From NCBI RefSeq assembly GCF_947495825.1, contig NZ_CANMAH010000010.1, positions 1 through 64,000 of the forward strand: a stretch of DNA of 64,000 nt, read 5' to 3'. Positions within the stretch are counted from its first letter, which is position 1, and every line of letters starts with the position of its first letter. The notes under the pieces were generated by a model. It was not told where the DNA came from, did not search any database, and saw only the letters and a list, made by a program, of their open reading frames with translations. The position numbers were made by a program, and so were the translations under genes. The DNA is from an uncultured Psychrobacter sp. (GTDB taxonomy: Bacteria > Pseudomonadota > Gammaproteobacteria > Pseudomonadales > Moraxellaceae). Below, in pieces: positions 1-7,974 of this stretch.

Positions 1-56
1 ACTATGGCTCACCATCTAATCAGCTGAAAACCTTGAGAAAATGGTGTGATATTTAA
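1..56 (+). CDS. possible 3' end of a gene that starts before the window
   Basis: The third forward frame is open from the first base to a TAA at 54-56 and would encode 17 residues ending in KTLRKWCDI. The residue mix is protein-like and the following DNA becomes very AT-rich, as expected of an intergenic region. The piece is too short to recognise a family, and an open frame of this length can arise by chance. Confidence 0.3.
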   Translation, partial: YGSPSNQLKTLRKWCDI

Positions 57-159
57 TCCTTATCTACTACAGCCCCATAATAAATGTTAGATATTTTCAT
101 CTAAAATGATTTGACTTATATCATTATAACTGATAATTTCAAGTATAATTTTTATTTAT

Positions 160-225
160 AAGCAATAACAATTGCTTTACAGTGTGATAAAAAGTATTGT
201 TTATGTAATAGATTTAGACTAGAAT
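160..225 (+). promoter_or_regulatory. candidate operator and promoter for the TRAP operon
   Basis: A perfect 7-bp inverted repeat with a 4-base spacer (AAGCAATAACAATTGCTT, 160-177) lies just upstream of a sigma70-like pair: TTGTTT at 197-202 and TAGAAT at 220-225, 17 bases apart. The -10 matches the consensus at five of six positions, the -35 at only three. The promoter would leave a leader of about 80 bases before dctP. The palindrome position suits a regulator that senses the transported substrate. No regulator gene is visible in the window, so the factor is unknown. Confidence 0.4.
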
Positions 226-309
226 TTTAAGCCTATTATATTTTTAGTTTCGTATATATTTATTGTCTTAAAGTTTTCCTCTTCTCACAATTATCAAAAG
301 GAATTGATA

Positions 310-1368
310 ATGAAGTTAGCTCCTCTTTTTTCAATAGGTGCCTTAGCAGCCATGAGCATCATTGGTTGTTCCAATCAAACATCTGAAAGTACTGATACTT
401 CATCAGCTTCTTCTGAAGAAACCACTGTTTTACGTTTTTCACATTTTTGGCCCGCAACTTCTTCAATCAGTAAAGAAGTATTTGAACCATGGGCTAAGCA
501 GATAGAAACAGAGTCTGATGGACGTTTAAAAGTCGAGCTTTACCCTTCTGCTGGTCTTGCTAAAGCTGACGTTACTTATGAGTCTGCTGCAAAGGGTACG
601 ATTGATATAGGTTCACAAGCACATGGCTATACCAATGGACGCTTTCCTTTAACGCAAATAACTGAGCTTCCAGGTTTGTCTAATTCGGCCACGCAGATGG
701 GTTGTATGCTACAAACTCTATATGACGATGGCACGATTGCTAGTGAATACGAAGATTCACATCTATTATTTATGTATGGTGCTGGTCCAGGTTCTTTACA
801 TACTACTGATAAGTTGATTCGTACGCCAGAAGATATGAAAGGTATGCGTATTCGCAGACCTTCAGCGGTTGCTGGTGACATTATTGAAAGCGCGGGGGCA
901 TCACCTGTTGGCTTACCTGCTAACGATATGTACACTTCTCTACAGCGCGGTGTCGTAGATGGACTTAGTTTTCCATGGGAGGCGGTCACAGCTTTTAAAA
1001 TTGATGAAATAACTAAATATCATACTAATATTCCTTTTTATAGTTCGGCCCTTATGGTTACTATGAATAAAGATAAGTATGAAAGCTTACCTGATGATCT
1101 AAAGCAAGTACTTGATAATAACTCAGGGATGGCGCTCGCTAACAAGGTTGGTGAGGTATTTGATAAGCACGATCAATTGGCTATACAAGCTGCTAAAGAC
1201 AAAGGCGATGAAATCATTGAAATTCCAGACCCTCTCAATGACCCAGCATGGAAAGGACCACTTGAAGCTGGCACTCAAAAATATCTAAACGATGTCAACG
1301 CTCTAGGTTTGGATGCCGATGCTGTGTATGAAAAAGCGAAAGCCGCCAGCGACGCCTGCAAAGTCTAA
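310..1368 (+). CDS. dctP: TRAP transporter substrate-binding subunit (DctP family), predicted lipoprotein
   Basis: This is the solute-binding P subunit of a tripartite ATP-independent periplasmic transporter; it captures an organic acid and hands it to the DctQM membrane pair. I start at ATG 310 because AAGGA at 298-302 is correctly spaced; TTG 304 is too close. Residues 1-20 form a signal peptide ending in a lipobox (IIGC, Cys20), followed by a Ser/Thr-rich linker to about residue 38. The family fold begins at LRFSHFWPATS, and the conserved Arg region (MKGMRIRRP, about 177-184) normally contacts the substrate carboxylate. dctQ follows after 21 bases. The substrate cannot be read from the sequence. 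The gene is AT-rich, unlike dctQM. Confidence 0.93.
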   Translation: MKLAPLFSIGALAAMSIIGCSNQTSESTDTSSASSEETTVLRFSHFWPATSSISKEVFEPWAKQIETESDGRLKVELYPSAGLAKADVTYESAAKGTIDIGSQAHGYTNGRFPLTQITELPGLSNSATQMGCMLQTLYDDGTIASEYEDSHLLFMYGAGPGSLHTTDKLIRTPEDMKGMRIRRPSAVAGDIIESAGASPVGLPANDMYTSLQRGVVDGLSFPWEAVTAFKIDEITKYHTNIPFYSSALMVTMNKDKYESLPDDLKQVLDNNSGMALANKVGEVFDKHDQLAIQAAKDKGDEIIEIPDPLNDPAWKGPLEAGTQKYLNDVNALGLDADAVYEKAKAASDACKV

Positions 1369-1389
1369 CTCATTAAAGGCAATCCACTT

Positions 1390-1917
1390 ATGGCATCTTT
1401 AAACAACCTTAGCACCCTCATCTCCAGACTGTGCCAATTTATTGGTGGCATCAGTCTGGTCATCATCGTTTTAACCACCATGCTAGACGTCATAGCTCGC
1501 TACATCTTCAAGCTTACCGGCGGCGAGCTTGGCTTCACCGTCAAAGGCAGCGTCGAGATCGTCTCCTACTTTATGTTGTTTGCGCTGCTCGCCGCCTTTG
1601 CCGCCTTCGTCGAGCGCTCACAAATCATCGTCGACGTCTTCACCCAAAAGATGTCGCAAGCCGTCAAAGGCTACATGATGGGCGTATTCATGATAGGCTT
1701 TTTTATCATCGGCCTCGTCTTTACCTGGGGGCTTTATGAAAGCGCCATCGACGCCATCGAATTTGGCAAAGTCACCCAAGATTTGCGTATCTCCATGATG
1801 CCCATCTACGCCATCAGCGCCTTCTTAAGCTTACTGCTGGCCATACGCTCTCTTATCGAATCCATCAACATCTTTAAAACAGGCGAATTCTTTGACGCCG
1901 AGGAGACAGGCGCATGA
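1390..1917 (+). CDS. dctQ: TRAP transporter small membrane subunit (DctQ family)
   Basis: The 175-residue protein has four hydrophobic stretches (about residues 15-35, 55-75, 92-115 and 135-155), the usual DctQ topology. The Q subunit is required for function and joins DctM in the inner membrane. The gene lies between dctP and dctM and its stop overlaps the dctM start as ATGA, suggesting translational coupling. Codons end overwhelmingly in C (ATC, GTC, GCC), so base composition changes abruptly from dctP just upstream. Confidence 0.9.
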   Translation: MASLNNLSTLISRLCQFIGGISLVIIVLTTMLDVIARYIFKLTGGELGFTVKGSVEIVSYFMLFALLAAFAAFVERSQIIVDVFTQKMSQAVKGYMMGVFMIGFFIIGLVFTWGLYESAIDAIEFGKVTQDLRISMMPIYAISAFLSLLLAIRSLIESINIFKTGEFFDAEETGA

Positions 1918-3203
1918 GTCCAGAAATTATCGGAGCCATCGGCCTACTAGTCATGATCCTACTGGTCGTCATACGTGTCCCCGTCGCCCTTGCCATGCTA
2001 GGCGTCGGACTGGTCGGCTTTGGCGCCGTCACCTCCACCGGAGGCGCCATACAGATGCTCAAAGACATCCCCGTCGACGTCTTAGCAAAGTATGACTTTA
2101 GCGCCATCCCACTTTTTATCTTAATGGGGGTCTTTGCCACCCACTCCGGGATGGCCGGCAAACTCTTTGAAGCCACCCGCACCATCTTTGGCGGCGTCAG
2201 AGGCAGTCTTGGTATCGCCGGTATCGGCTCCTCCGGCATCTTTGCCTCCATCTCAGGATCCTCCTTAGCCACCGCCTCCACCATGACCAAAGTGGCCCTA
2301 CCGCAAATGGAGAAATACGGCTATCAGCCAGGCTTTGCTTGCGGCATCTTAGCGGCAGGGGGAACGCTTGGCATCATGATCCCGCCCAGTATCGCCTTAC
2401 TGGTCTATGCCATCCTAACCCAGCAGTCGGTTGGCGACATGTTTATCGCAGGCTTCTTGCCTGGCATGCTCGGCATGCTTATGTACTCGATCACCGTCAT
2501 GATCATGGTGCGCTGGAAACCGCACCTAGCTCGGCGCGGCGAATCAACCTCATGGAAAGCCAAGCTGCTCTCATTGACCGGATTGATACCGTTTACCTTT
2601 ATCTTTATTGTGATCATCGCCGGTATTTTCTTTGGTCTGTTTACCCCAACAGAGGGAGCGGCAGTTGGTGCCTTTGTCTCTTGGGCGTATGCAGCAGCCA
2701 AAGGCATGCGTATGGAGGGGCTAAAGCAGTCACTGATTGAAACCTTGGCGCTGTCTGCGGTGGTGTTCTTTATGCTGCTTGGGGCAGAGGCGCTCGGCTA
2801 CTTTGTCTCCGTCTCTCGTCTGTCTTATTCGTTAGCGACGTGGATTGGGGGCCTTGCGGTCAGTCCGATGATTGTTTTGATCTGTATCCTATTCATGTAC
2901 TTTTTACTTGGGCTGTTTATGGATGCCCTTGCGATGCTGGTGATCACTATTCCGGTGGTGTTCCCGATTATCTTGGCCCTTGGGTTTGATCCGGTGTGGT
3001 TTGGGATTGTTGCGGTGTTGACGGTGGAGCTTGGTCTGATTACGCCGCCGATGGGGATGAATATCTTTGTGATTAAGGCGATGGCACCGCATATTAAGCT
3101 GTCCGATATGTTTCGTGGGGTGGCACCGTTTATTGTCTCTGATGTCATTCGCTTGGTTATTCTGGTTGCCTTCCCAGCGGTCTCTTTGGTGTTGCTTGGT
3201 TAA
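1914..3203 (+). CDS. dctM: TRAP transporter large permease subunit (DctM family)
   Basis: This 429-residue membrane protein of roughly a dozen segments is the ion-coupled permease of the TRAP system. Family signatures include the GTLGIMIPPSI segment (about residues 149-159) and a related LITPPMGMN element near residue 380, the two halves of the inverted-repeat transport core. The start overlaps the dctQ stop by four bases. The 5' half is rich in C-ending codons while the 3' half is rich in G and T, so strand skew inverts inside the gene. The reading frame is intact throughout. A terminator follows about 50 bases after the stop. Confidence 0.95.
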   Translation: MSPEIIGAIGLLVMILLVVIRVPVALAMLGVGLVGFGAVTSTGGAIQMLKDIPVDVLAKYDFSAIPLFILMGVFATHSGMAGKLFEATRTIFGGVRGSLGIAGIGSSGIFASISGSSLATASTMTKVALPQMEKYGYQPGFACGILAAGGTLGIMIPPSIALLVYAILTQQSVGDMFIAGFLPGMLGMLMYSITVMIMVRWKPHLARRGESTSWKAKLLSLTGLIPFTFIFIVIIAGIFFGLFTPTEGAAVGAFVSWAYAAAKGMRMEGLKQSLIETLALSAVVFFMLLGAEALGYFVSVSRLSYSLATWIGGLAVSPMIVLICILFMYFLLGLFMDALAMLVITIPVVFPIILALGFDPVWFGIVAVLTVELGLITPPMGMNIFVIKAMAPHIKLSDMFRGVAPFIVSDVIRLVILVAFPAVSLVLLG

Positions 3204-3254
3204 AAAGAGTAGATCAGCTCAGTAGCAAAATCTAAAGAAAAGCTGTTTTTATTG

Positions 3255-3287
3255 GCCATATCGTTATTATAACGGTATGGCTTTTTT
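3255..3287 (+). terminator. intrinsic terminator of the TRAP operon
   Basis: An 11-bp stem (GCCATATCGTT at 3255-3265 paired with 3271-3281, one G-U pair) with a 5-base loop is followed by six T. It lies 50 bases after dctM. Confidence 0.85.
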
Positions 3288-3495
3288 GCGAGTACAATGT
3301 AAGCTTAGTGTCTAACTTGCCATTTAAAGGAATCAAAGATTAATGTTAGTATAATATTTCAACGCTATAAACTATCTTAGACCTACTAAGTACAAGGTAT
3401 TGTCATATTAATGCTTACTATTATAAGAATGCAGTAGATGTAGTACACTGATGGGCTAAAATTTTAAATATAAAAATTTTTAAGTAGAGACCGTT

Positions 3496-4542
3496 ATGGC
3501 AGTTGATTTTAGTAATACTTTAATAGTTGCAATATCTGCAACCGCATTATTCGACTTATCAGAATCTGAAAATCATTTGTTACAGTTATTGCAGCAGCAA
3601 CCCAATAGCGCAGTCAAAGAGTTCCGCGATTATATGGCAGCACGTGAAAATGATGAGTTGAATATTGGTGCAGGTTATCCACTTATTAAGGCTTTACTTA
3701 ATCTAAATAACTACAATCAATCACCAACAGATTTAGGTATTGAAGCACCTTTAGTAGAGGTCGTTATTGTCTCAAAAAGTAGTCCTGATACTGGTATTCA
3801 AGTACTCAATTCTATCCGTGAACATGGGCTAAATATATCGCGCTCAGCTTTTATTTCTGGAAGTCCGGTCGCACCTTACATTGCTGATTTCAAAGTAGAT
3901 CTATTTTTGACTACCAATCGTAACGATGCACAACAGGTTGCAGATGCTAATATCTGTGCTTGTGCGATACTTGATGCTACTCCTGTAAATACTTATGAGC
4001 TTGATACTGAGCAGTTGCGTATTGCTTTTGACGGTGACGCTGTATTGTTTGATGATTCAGGAGAGTTGCTATATAAGCAAAAGGGGTTACAGGCTTTTCA
4101 TGAGCGTGAAGCTCGGATGCATGATCTGCCTATTGAAAAAGGCCCTTATGCTGAGCTGTTGATTAAGCTCTCAAGCTTACAAGAACGTTTACCAGCACGG
4201 CTAACTCATTGTCCAATAAAAATTGCACTAGTGACTGCTCGTAATGCACCCGCTGACTTACGTGCTATCAAGACGCTACGTGAATGGGGCGTAGATGTTG
4301 ATATGGCGTTTTTTTTAGGTGGACTTGAAAAAACAGCAGTACTCAAGACTTTTGCACCGCATATCTTTTTTGATGATTCAATTCAGCATATTGATGCTGC
4401 TCGTCGCTTTGTGCCTACTGCACTGGTTCCTTACCACTCAACGTCTCTATTGCATGCTAATAGTTATTTAACTGCCACTAAAAATACTCCACTATTAGCC
4501 TTTACCTCTGCGCAGCCTGCTACTTCTTCTGTAGACCATTAA
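3496..4542 (+). CDS. cytosolic 5'-nucleotidase (PF06189 type)
   Basis: This 348-residue protein resembles the bacterial 5'-nucleotidase family related to eukaryotic cytosolic 5'-nucleotidase I, which removes phosphate from nucleoside monophosphates. Seen in the sequence are an N-terminal ISATALFDLSES segment, SKSSPDTG (about 93-100), the Asp-rich IAFDGDAVLFDD segment (about 176-187), a VTARNAP loop and FFDDS near the end, as expected of a haloacid-dehalogenase-like phosphatase. There is no signal peptide, so it is cytosolic. The rhomboid gene follows 26 bases after the stop and may be cotranscribed. The exact nucleotide substrate is not determinable. Confidence 0.88.
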   Translation: MAVDFSNTLIVAISATALFDLSESENHLLQLLQQQPNSAVKEFRDYMAARENDELNIGAGYPLIKALLNLNNYNQSPTDLGIEAPLVEVVIVSKSSPDTGIQVLNSIREHGLNISRSAFISGSPVAPYIADFKVDLFLTTNRNDAQQVADANICACAILDATPVNTYELDTEQLRIAFDGDAVLFDDSGELLYKQKGLQAFHEREARMHDLPIEKGPYAELLIKLSSLQERLPARLTHCPIKIALVTARNAPADLRAIKTLREWGVDVDMAFFLGGLEKTAVLKTFAPHIFFDDSIQHIDAARRFVPTALVPYHSTSLLHANSYLTATKNTPLLAFTSAQPATSSVDH

Positions 4543-4568
4543 CTTAAAACTAAAGGAAAGGAACAAAG

Positions 4569-5174
4569 ATGAATGGGCGACAAGTGTCAGCGTTAGTTGT
4601 GGTTCGACTTAAACAGGTTATTGGCTTATATGCTTTTGTACTTGTACCGATGTGGGGTATGTTTTTTCTAAATGAATTTGCCTTATTTGGACTGTGGAAT
4701 ATTTTTGGTATCGTGCCACGTACACTAGATATAGGCAGCATGATCGGTATAGTTGCTTCATGGACGATGCATGGTAACTTTTCCCACTTGCTCGGTAATA
4801 CACTAACCTTATTGCAGATTCTGTTTTTGTTTGGGCTGTTTGAAAACAATGCTTATCGTACAGTACTTAAGTTGGTTGTCGCATCAGGGCTAGTCACATG
4901 GATCATTGGTTCGCCATTATCCATACATATCGGCGCCTCAGGCCTTTGCTTTGCCATGCTTGGGTTTATGATAGGAGGCGCTTTATTTGCCAAGCGCTGG
5001 GGTTACTTACTGGCTTGTATAATTATGGGAACAGGTTATTGGCTCATTATCAAGCAAGGCTTGATGCCACAGTCTGGTATCTCTTTTGCAGCGCACTTTG
5101 GCGGTTTATGTGCCGGTTTGCTACTAGGAGCAAACTCAAAGCATCACTATACAAGTATGTCCGTTCGTGGCTAA
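4569..5174 (+). CDS. rhomboid family intramembrane serine protease
   Basis: This is a 201-residue membrane protein with about six hydrophobic segments. The rhomboid signature is complete: HGNFSHLLGN (about 68-77), catalytic Ser in GASG (Ser124) and catalytic His in AHFGG (His176). Such enzymes cleave transmembrane segments of other proteins inside the membrane. A strong ribosome site (AAGGAAAGGAA) precedes the ATG. The 3' end overlaps by four bases with the convergent gene on the other strand. No substrate can be inferred. Confidence 0.9.
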   Translation: MNGRQVSALVVVRLKQVIGLYAFVLVPMWGMFFLNEFALFGLWNIFGIVPRTLDIGSMIGIVASWTMHGNFSHLLGNTLTLLQILFLFGLFENNAYRTVLKLVVASGLVTWIIGSPLSIHIGASGLCFAMLGFMIGGALFAKRWGYLLACIIMGTGYWLIIKQGLMPQSGISFAAHFGGLCAGLLLGANSKHHYTSMSVRG

Positions 5175-5716
5175 ACTTTATCAGAGCATATACTGGTAAA
5201 GAGTAACTCATCCTTTGCCAAGTCTCGCCATGCAGTTGTTTGCTTTACATGTTCATCAATTGTAAGCGTGCTACCTTTTTCTGGTAGTACGTAATCTGCA
5301 CGTGCAGGGGCATTACAATCTATGACTTGTGGGACCTTTTGTACACTTCTACGTCTTTCAAACAAATATAAATTGACCAAATATATATCTGAGTTATCTA
5401 CCTGTACGCTCGCATTATCAACATCTGCTGCTATAAAGCGTAATATTTGCGGTTTAGCATAAGACCATGGACGAAACCATTCTGTACTTTCAGCGGTTTT
5501 AACAACGGTGACACCTTCAGGAAGCTTAGCGACTTGCTGAGGGTACCAGTTATATTCTTGATGTATCTGAAAAGCAAATATGCCAATAGCGGCGAATAAA
5601 GGAATGAGCCATTTTGGCGCACGCTTTCCTGCCAACTTACTCAGGTGAGTTATGATAAGTGCCAACCCAGCCATACCAAATGCAGCAGCTATGGTAGCGA
5701 TAAACTCAAAAAGCAT
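5171..5716 (-). CDS. hypothetical membrane-anchored protein
   Basis: I do not recognise the family. The 181-residue protein has two hydrophobic helices at its N terminus (about residues 5-25 and 36-51), then a soluble region with a WFRPWSYAKPQILRF segment, two cysteines and no clear enzyme motif. The topology suggests most of it lies on one side of the inner membrane. AAGGAA precedes the ATG at a good distance. The gene converges on and overlaps the rhomboid gene by four bases. Confidence 0.75.
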   Translation of the reverse strand: MLFEFIATIAAAFGMAGLALIITHLSKLAGKRAPKWLIPLFAAIGIFAFQIHQEYNWYPQQVAKLPEGVTVVKTAESTEWFRPWSYAKPQILRFIAADVDNASVQVDNSDIYLVNLYLFERRRSVQKVPQVIDCNAPARADYVLPEKGSTLTIDEHVKQTTAWRDLAKDELLFTSICSDKV

Positions 5717-5841
5717 AAAATTTCCTTAATACATAGATATAGTCATATAGATTTATAACGATAGGATAAAAAAATCACTCACAAGCAACTGCTGCCTGTG
5801 AGCGATATATAGTAATAAAAGATATGCCATTATACGTAAGC

Positions 5842-7710
5842 TTAGTGGTCTATTGCACCACCAGCACCACGTGGAGAACGTACACTTTCAACCAATTCTT
5901 GAATGTGTAGTGGTGGTGCTTTAGTAGCATAAGATACTGCGAATGCCACTGCAAAATTGATTAAGGCACCAACAGCACCAAATGATAACGGCGAAATACC
6001 AAACAACCAGTATTCTGCAGTATCAGGGAAGTTGGCAGTACCACTGACAAAGAACCAGCCTTTGAATACAAAGATGTATAAGAGCGTACTGATAAGGCCC
6101 GCTAACATACCAAAGATTGCACCTAGATTATTAATACGTTTGGAGAAGATACCCATCATAAGTGCAGGGAAGAGCGAAGCACCAGCGATACCGAAGGCTA
6201 AAGCGACCACCTGTGCTGCAAAACCTGGTGGATTTAGGCCAAGCCATGTAGCAACGACGATTGCAACAGCCATTGAGATACGTGCGGCTAATAATTCACC
6301 CTTATCAGTAATATTTGGATTTAGGTTACGTTTGATTAAGTCATGGCTAATTGCAGAAGAGATTGCAAGTAGTAGACCGGCGGCTGTTGATAAGGCTGCT
6401 GCCAAACCACCTGCTGCAATAAGACCAATAACCCATGGTGGAAGCTGAGCGATTTCTGGGTTAGCAAGTACCAAGATATCAGCATTAACATCAAGCTCAT
6501 TACCTGACCAACCAGCATCAGCGAAGCGACCATCAACTTCTGCGTCATGTGCAGTACGAGCGGCATCAACAGCGGCTGTCGCTGCGGCAACATCACCACC
6601 TTCAGCTTCAGCTGTGTTAAGTGCTAACTGAGCTGCACCCAAACCACTGTCGTTATATAATTGAATACGACCATCGTTGTTTAAATCATTGTACTTAATA
6701 AGACCTGTATCTTCCCATGTTCTCATCCAATCAGGACGCTGCTCATAGGTAAGGGCAGGCTGATCGACACCTTGTGGATAAACAGTATCGATTAAGTTTA
6801 GACGTGCCATTGCACCTACCGCAGGGGCAGTGAAATATAGCAAAGAGATAAATACCAACGTCCAACCAGCAGTCCAACGAGCATCAGCTACTTTAGGAAC
6901 TGTGAAGAAACGAATAATAACGTGTGGTAGGCCTGCTGTACCAATCATAAGTGATAGGGTAAATAAGACCATATTAAGCTTATTAGGCACATCGGCAGTA
7001 TAAGCAGTAAAACCAAGATCAGTAACGACCTGATCAAGCTTCGTTAAGATAGGAATACCGGACTCTGCATGAGTTGAGAACAGACCCAGACCTGGAATTG
7101 GATTACCTGTTAGCTCAAGTGAGATAAAGACTGCTGGAATGGTATAAGCAATCATCAGAACGACGTACTGAGCCACCTGCGTATAAGTAATACCTTTCAT
7201 ACCACCTAATACCGCGTAGAAGAATACGACAACAGCAGCAATAAGCAGGCCGGTTGTGTTTTCTACTTCTAAGAAGCGTGAGAAGGCAACACCAGCACCA
7301 GTCATCTGACCGATAACATACGTAGTTGAGGCGACGATCAAACAAACAACTGCAATCATAGCAGCAGTTTTTGAATAAAAGCGATCGGCAATAAAGTCAG
7401 GAACCGTAAACTTACCAAACTTACGTAAATAAGGCGCTAAAAGCATGGCAAGTAGAACGTAACCGCCAGTCCAGCCCATTAAGTAAGTTGATGCGCCGTA
7501 ACCGCCCGCTGCAATCAAACCTGCCATTGAAATAAAGGACGCAGCACTCATCCAGTCAGCTGCTGTGGCCATACCGTTTACAACAGGATGGACACCGCCA
7601 CCTGCAACATAGAACTCACTGGTGGTTCCAGCACGTGCCCAAATTGCAATACCAAAATATAGAGCAAAAGATAGGCCTACAAAAATAATATTAATAGTAA
7701 ATTGACTCAT
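5842..7710 (-). CDS. sodium:solute symporter, VC_2705/ActP-like subfamily
   Basis: This 622-residue member of the sodium/solute symporter family carries a monocarboxylate, acetate-like, substrate by inference from the subfamily. The signature FYVAGGGVHPVVNGMATAAD (about 33-52) near the first helices and WMSAASFISMAG are typical. A hydrophilic loop at about residues 308-420 contains an EF-hand-like element (DLNNDGRIQLYN, about 342-353). The gene lies directly behind the small DUF4212 gene with its ribosome site overlapping that gene's end, the usual arrangement of this two-component pair. Whether it takes acetate, pyruvate or another acid cannot be told from sequence alone. Confidence 0.9.
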   Translation of the reverse strand: MSQFTINIIFVGLSFALYFGIAIWARAGTTSEFYVAGGGVHPVVNGMATAADWMSAASFISMAGLIAAGGYGASTYLMGWTGGYVLLAMLLAPYLRKFGKFTVPDFIADRFYSKTAAMIAVVCLIVASTTYVIGQMTGAGVAFSRFLEVENTTGLLIAAVVVFFYAVLGGMKGITYTQVAQYVVLMIAYTIPAVFISLELTGNPIPGLGLFSTHAESGIPILTKLDQVVTDLGFTAYTADVPNKLNMVLFTLSLMIGTAGLPHVIIRFFTVPKVADARWTAGWTLVFISLLYFTAPAVGAMARLNLIDTVYPQGVDQPALTYEQRPDWMRTWEDTGLIKYNDLNNDGRIQLYNDSGLGAAQLALNTAEAEGGDVAAATAAVDAARTAHDAEVDGRFADAGWSGNELDVNADILVLANPEIAQLPPWVIGLIAAGGLAAALSTAAGLLLAISSAISHDLIKRNLNPNITDKGELLAARISMAVAIVVATWLGLNPPGFAAQVVALAFGIAGASLFPALMMGIFSKRINNLGAIFGMLAGLISTLLYIFVFKGWFFVSGTANFPDTAEYWLFGISPLSFGAVGALINFAVAFAVSYATKAPPLHIQELVESVRSPRGAGGAIDH

Positions 7711-7713
7711 GCT

Positions 7714-7974
7714 CTATTCCTCGTCTACGCCATATTGTTTATCTAATTTATTCATACGCCATGCGTAAAAGAAAATTAAAATGATAAATATTGCAATAGA
7801 TCCTTGTTGAGCAAACCAAAAACCTAAGTCAGTACCGCCAATTTTGATACCTACTAATAATGGACGCAATAAGATTGCAAAACCATAGGAACATAGGGCC
7901 CAGACGACTAGACTACCTAAAATAAGACGGACATTGGCACGCCAATAACCGGATGGGTCGTTGTGGTTTTCCAT
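7714..7974 (-). CDS. DUF4212 small subunit of a sodium:solute symporter
   Basis: The 86-residue protein has two transmembrane helices (about residues 13-35 and 48-68) and the SGYWRANVRLIL and GTDLGFWFAQQGSI segments that mark DUF4212, a partner encoded next to VC_2705-type symporters. I start at the ATG with codons for MENHND because AGGAG lies seven bases upstream; an ATG eight codons earlier lacks such a site. The symporter begins three bases after its stop, so the pair is almost certainly cotranscribed. Confidence 0.88.
   Translation of the reverse strand: MENHNDPSGYWRANVRLILGSLVVWALCSYGFAILLRPLLVGIKIGGTDLGFWFAQQGSIAIFIILIFFYAWRMNKLDKQYGVDEE

Noticed and set aside
1874-2290. 138-residue antisense frame within dctM
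   Set aside because: It follows from the strong C-ending codon bias of dctQM, which removes stops on the opposite strand; no protein family features.
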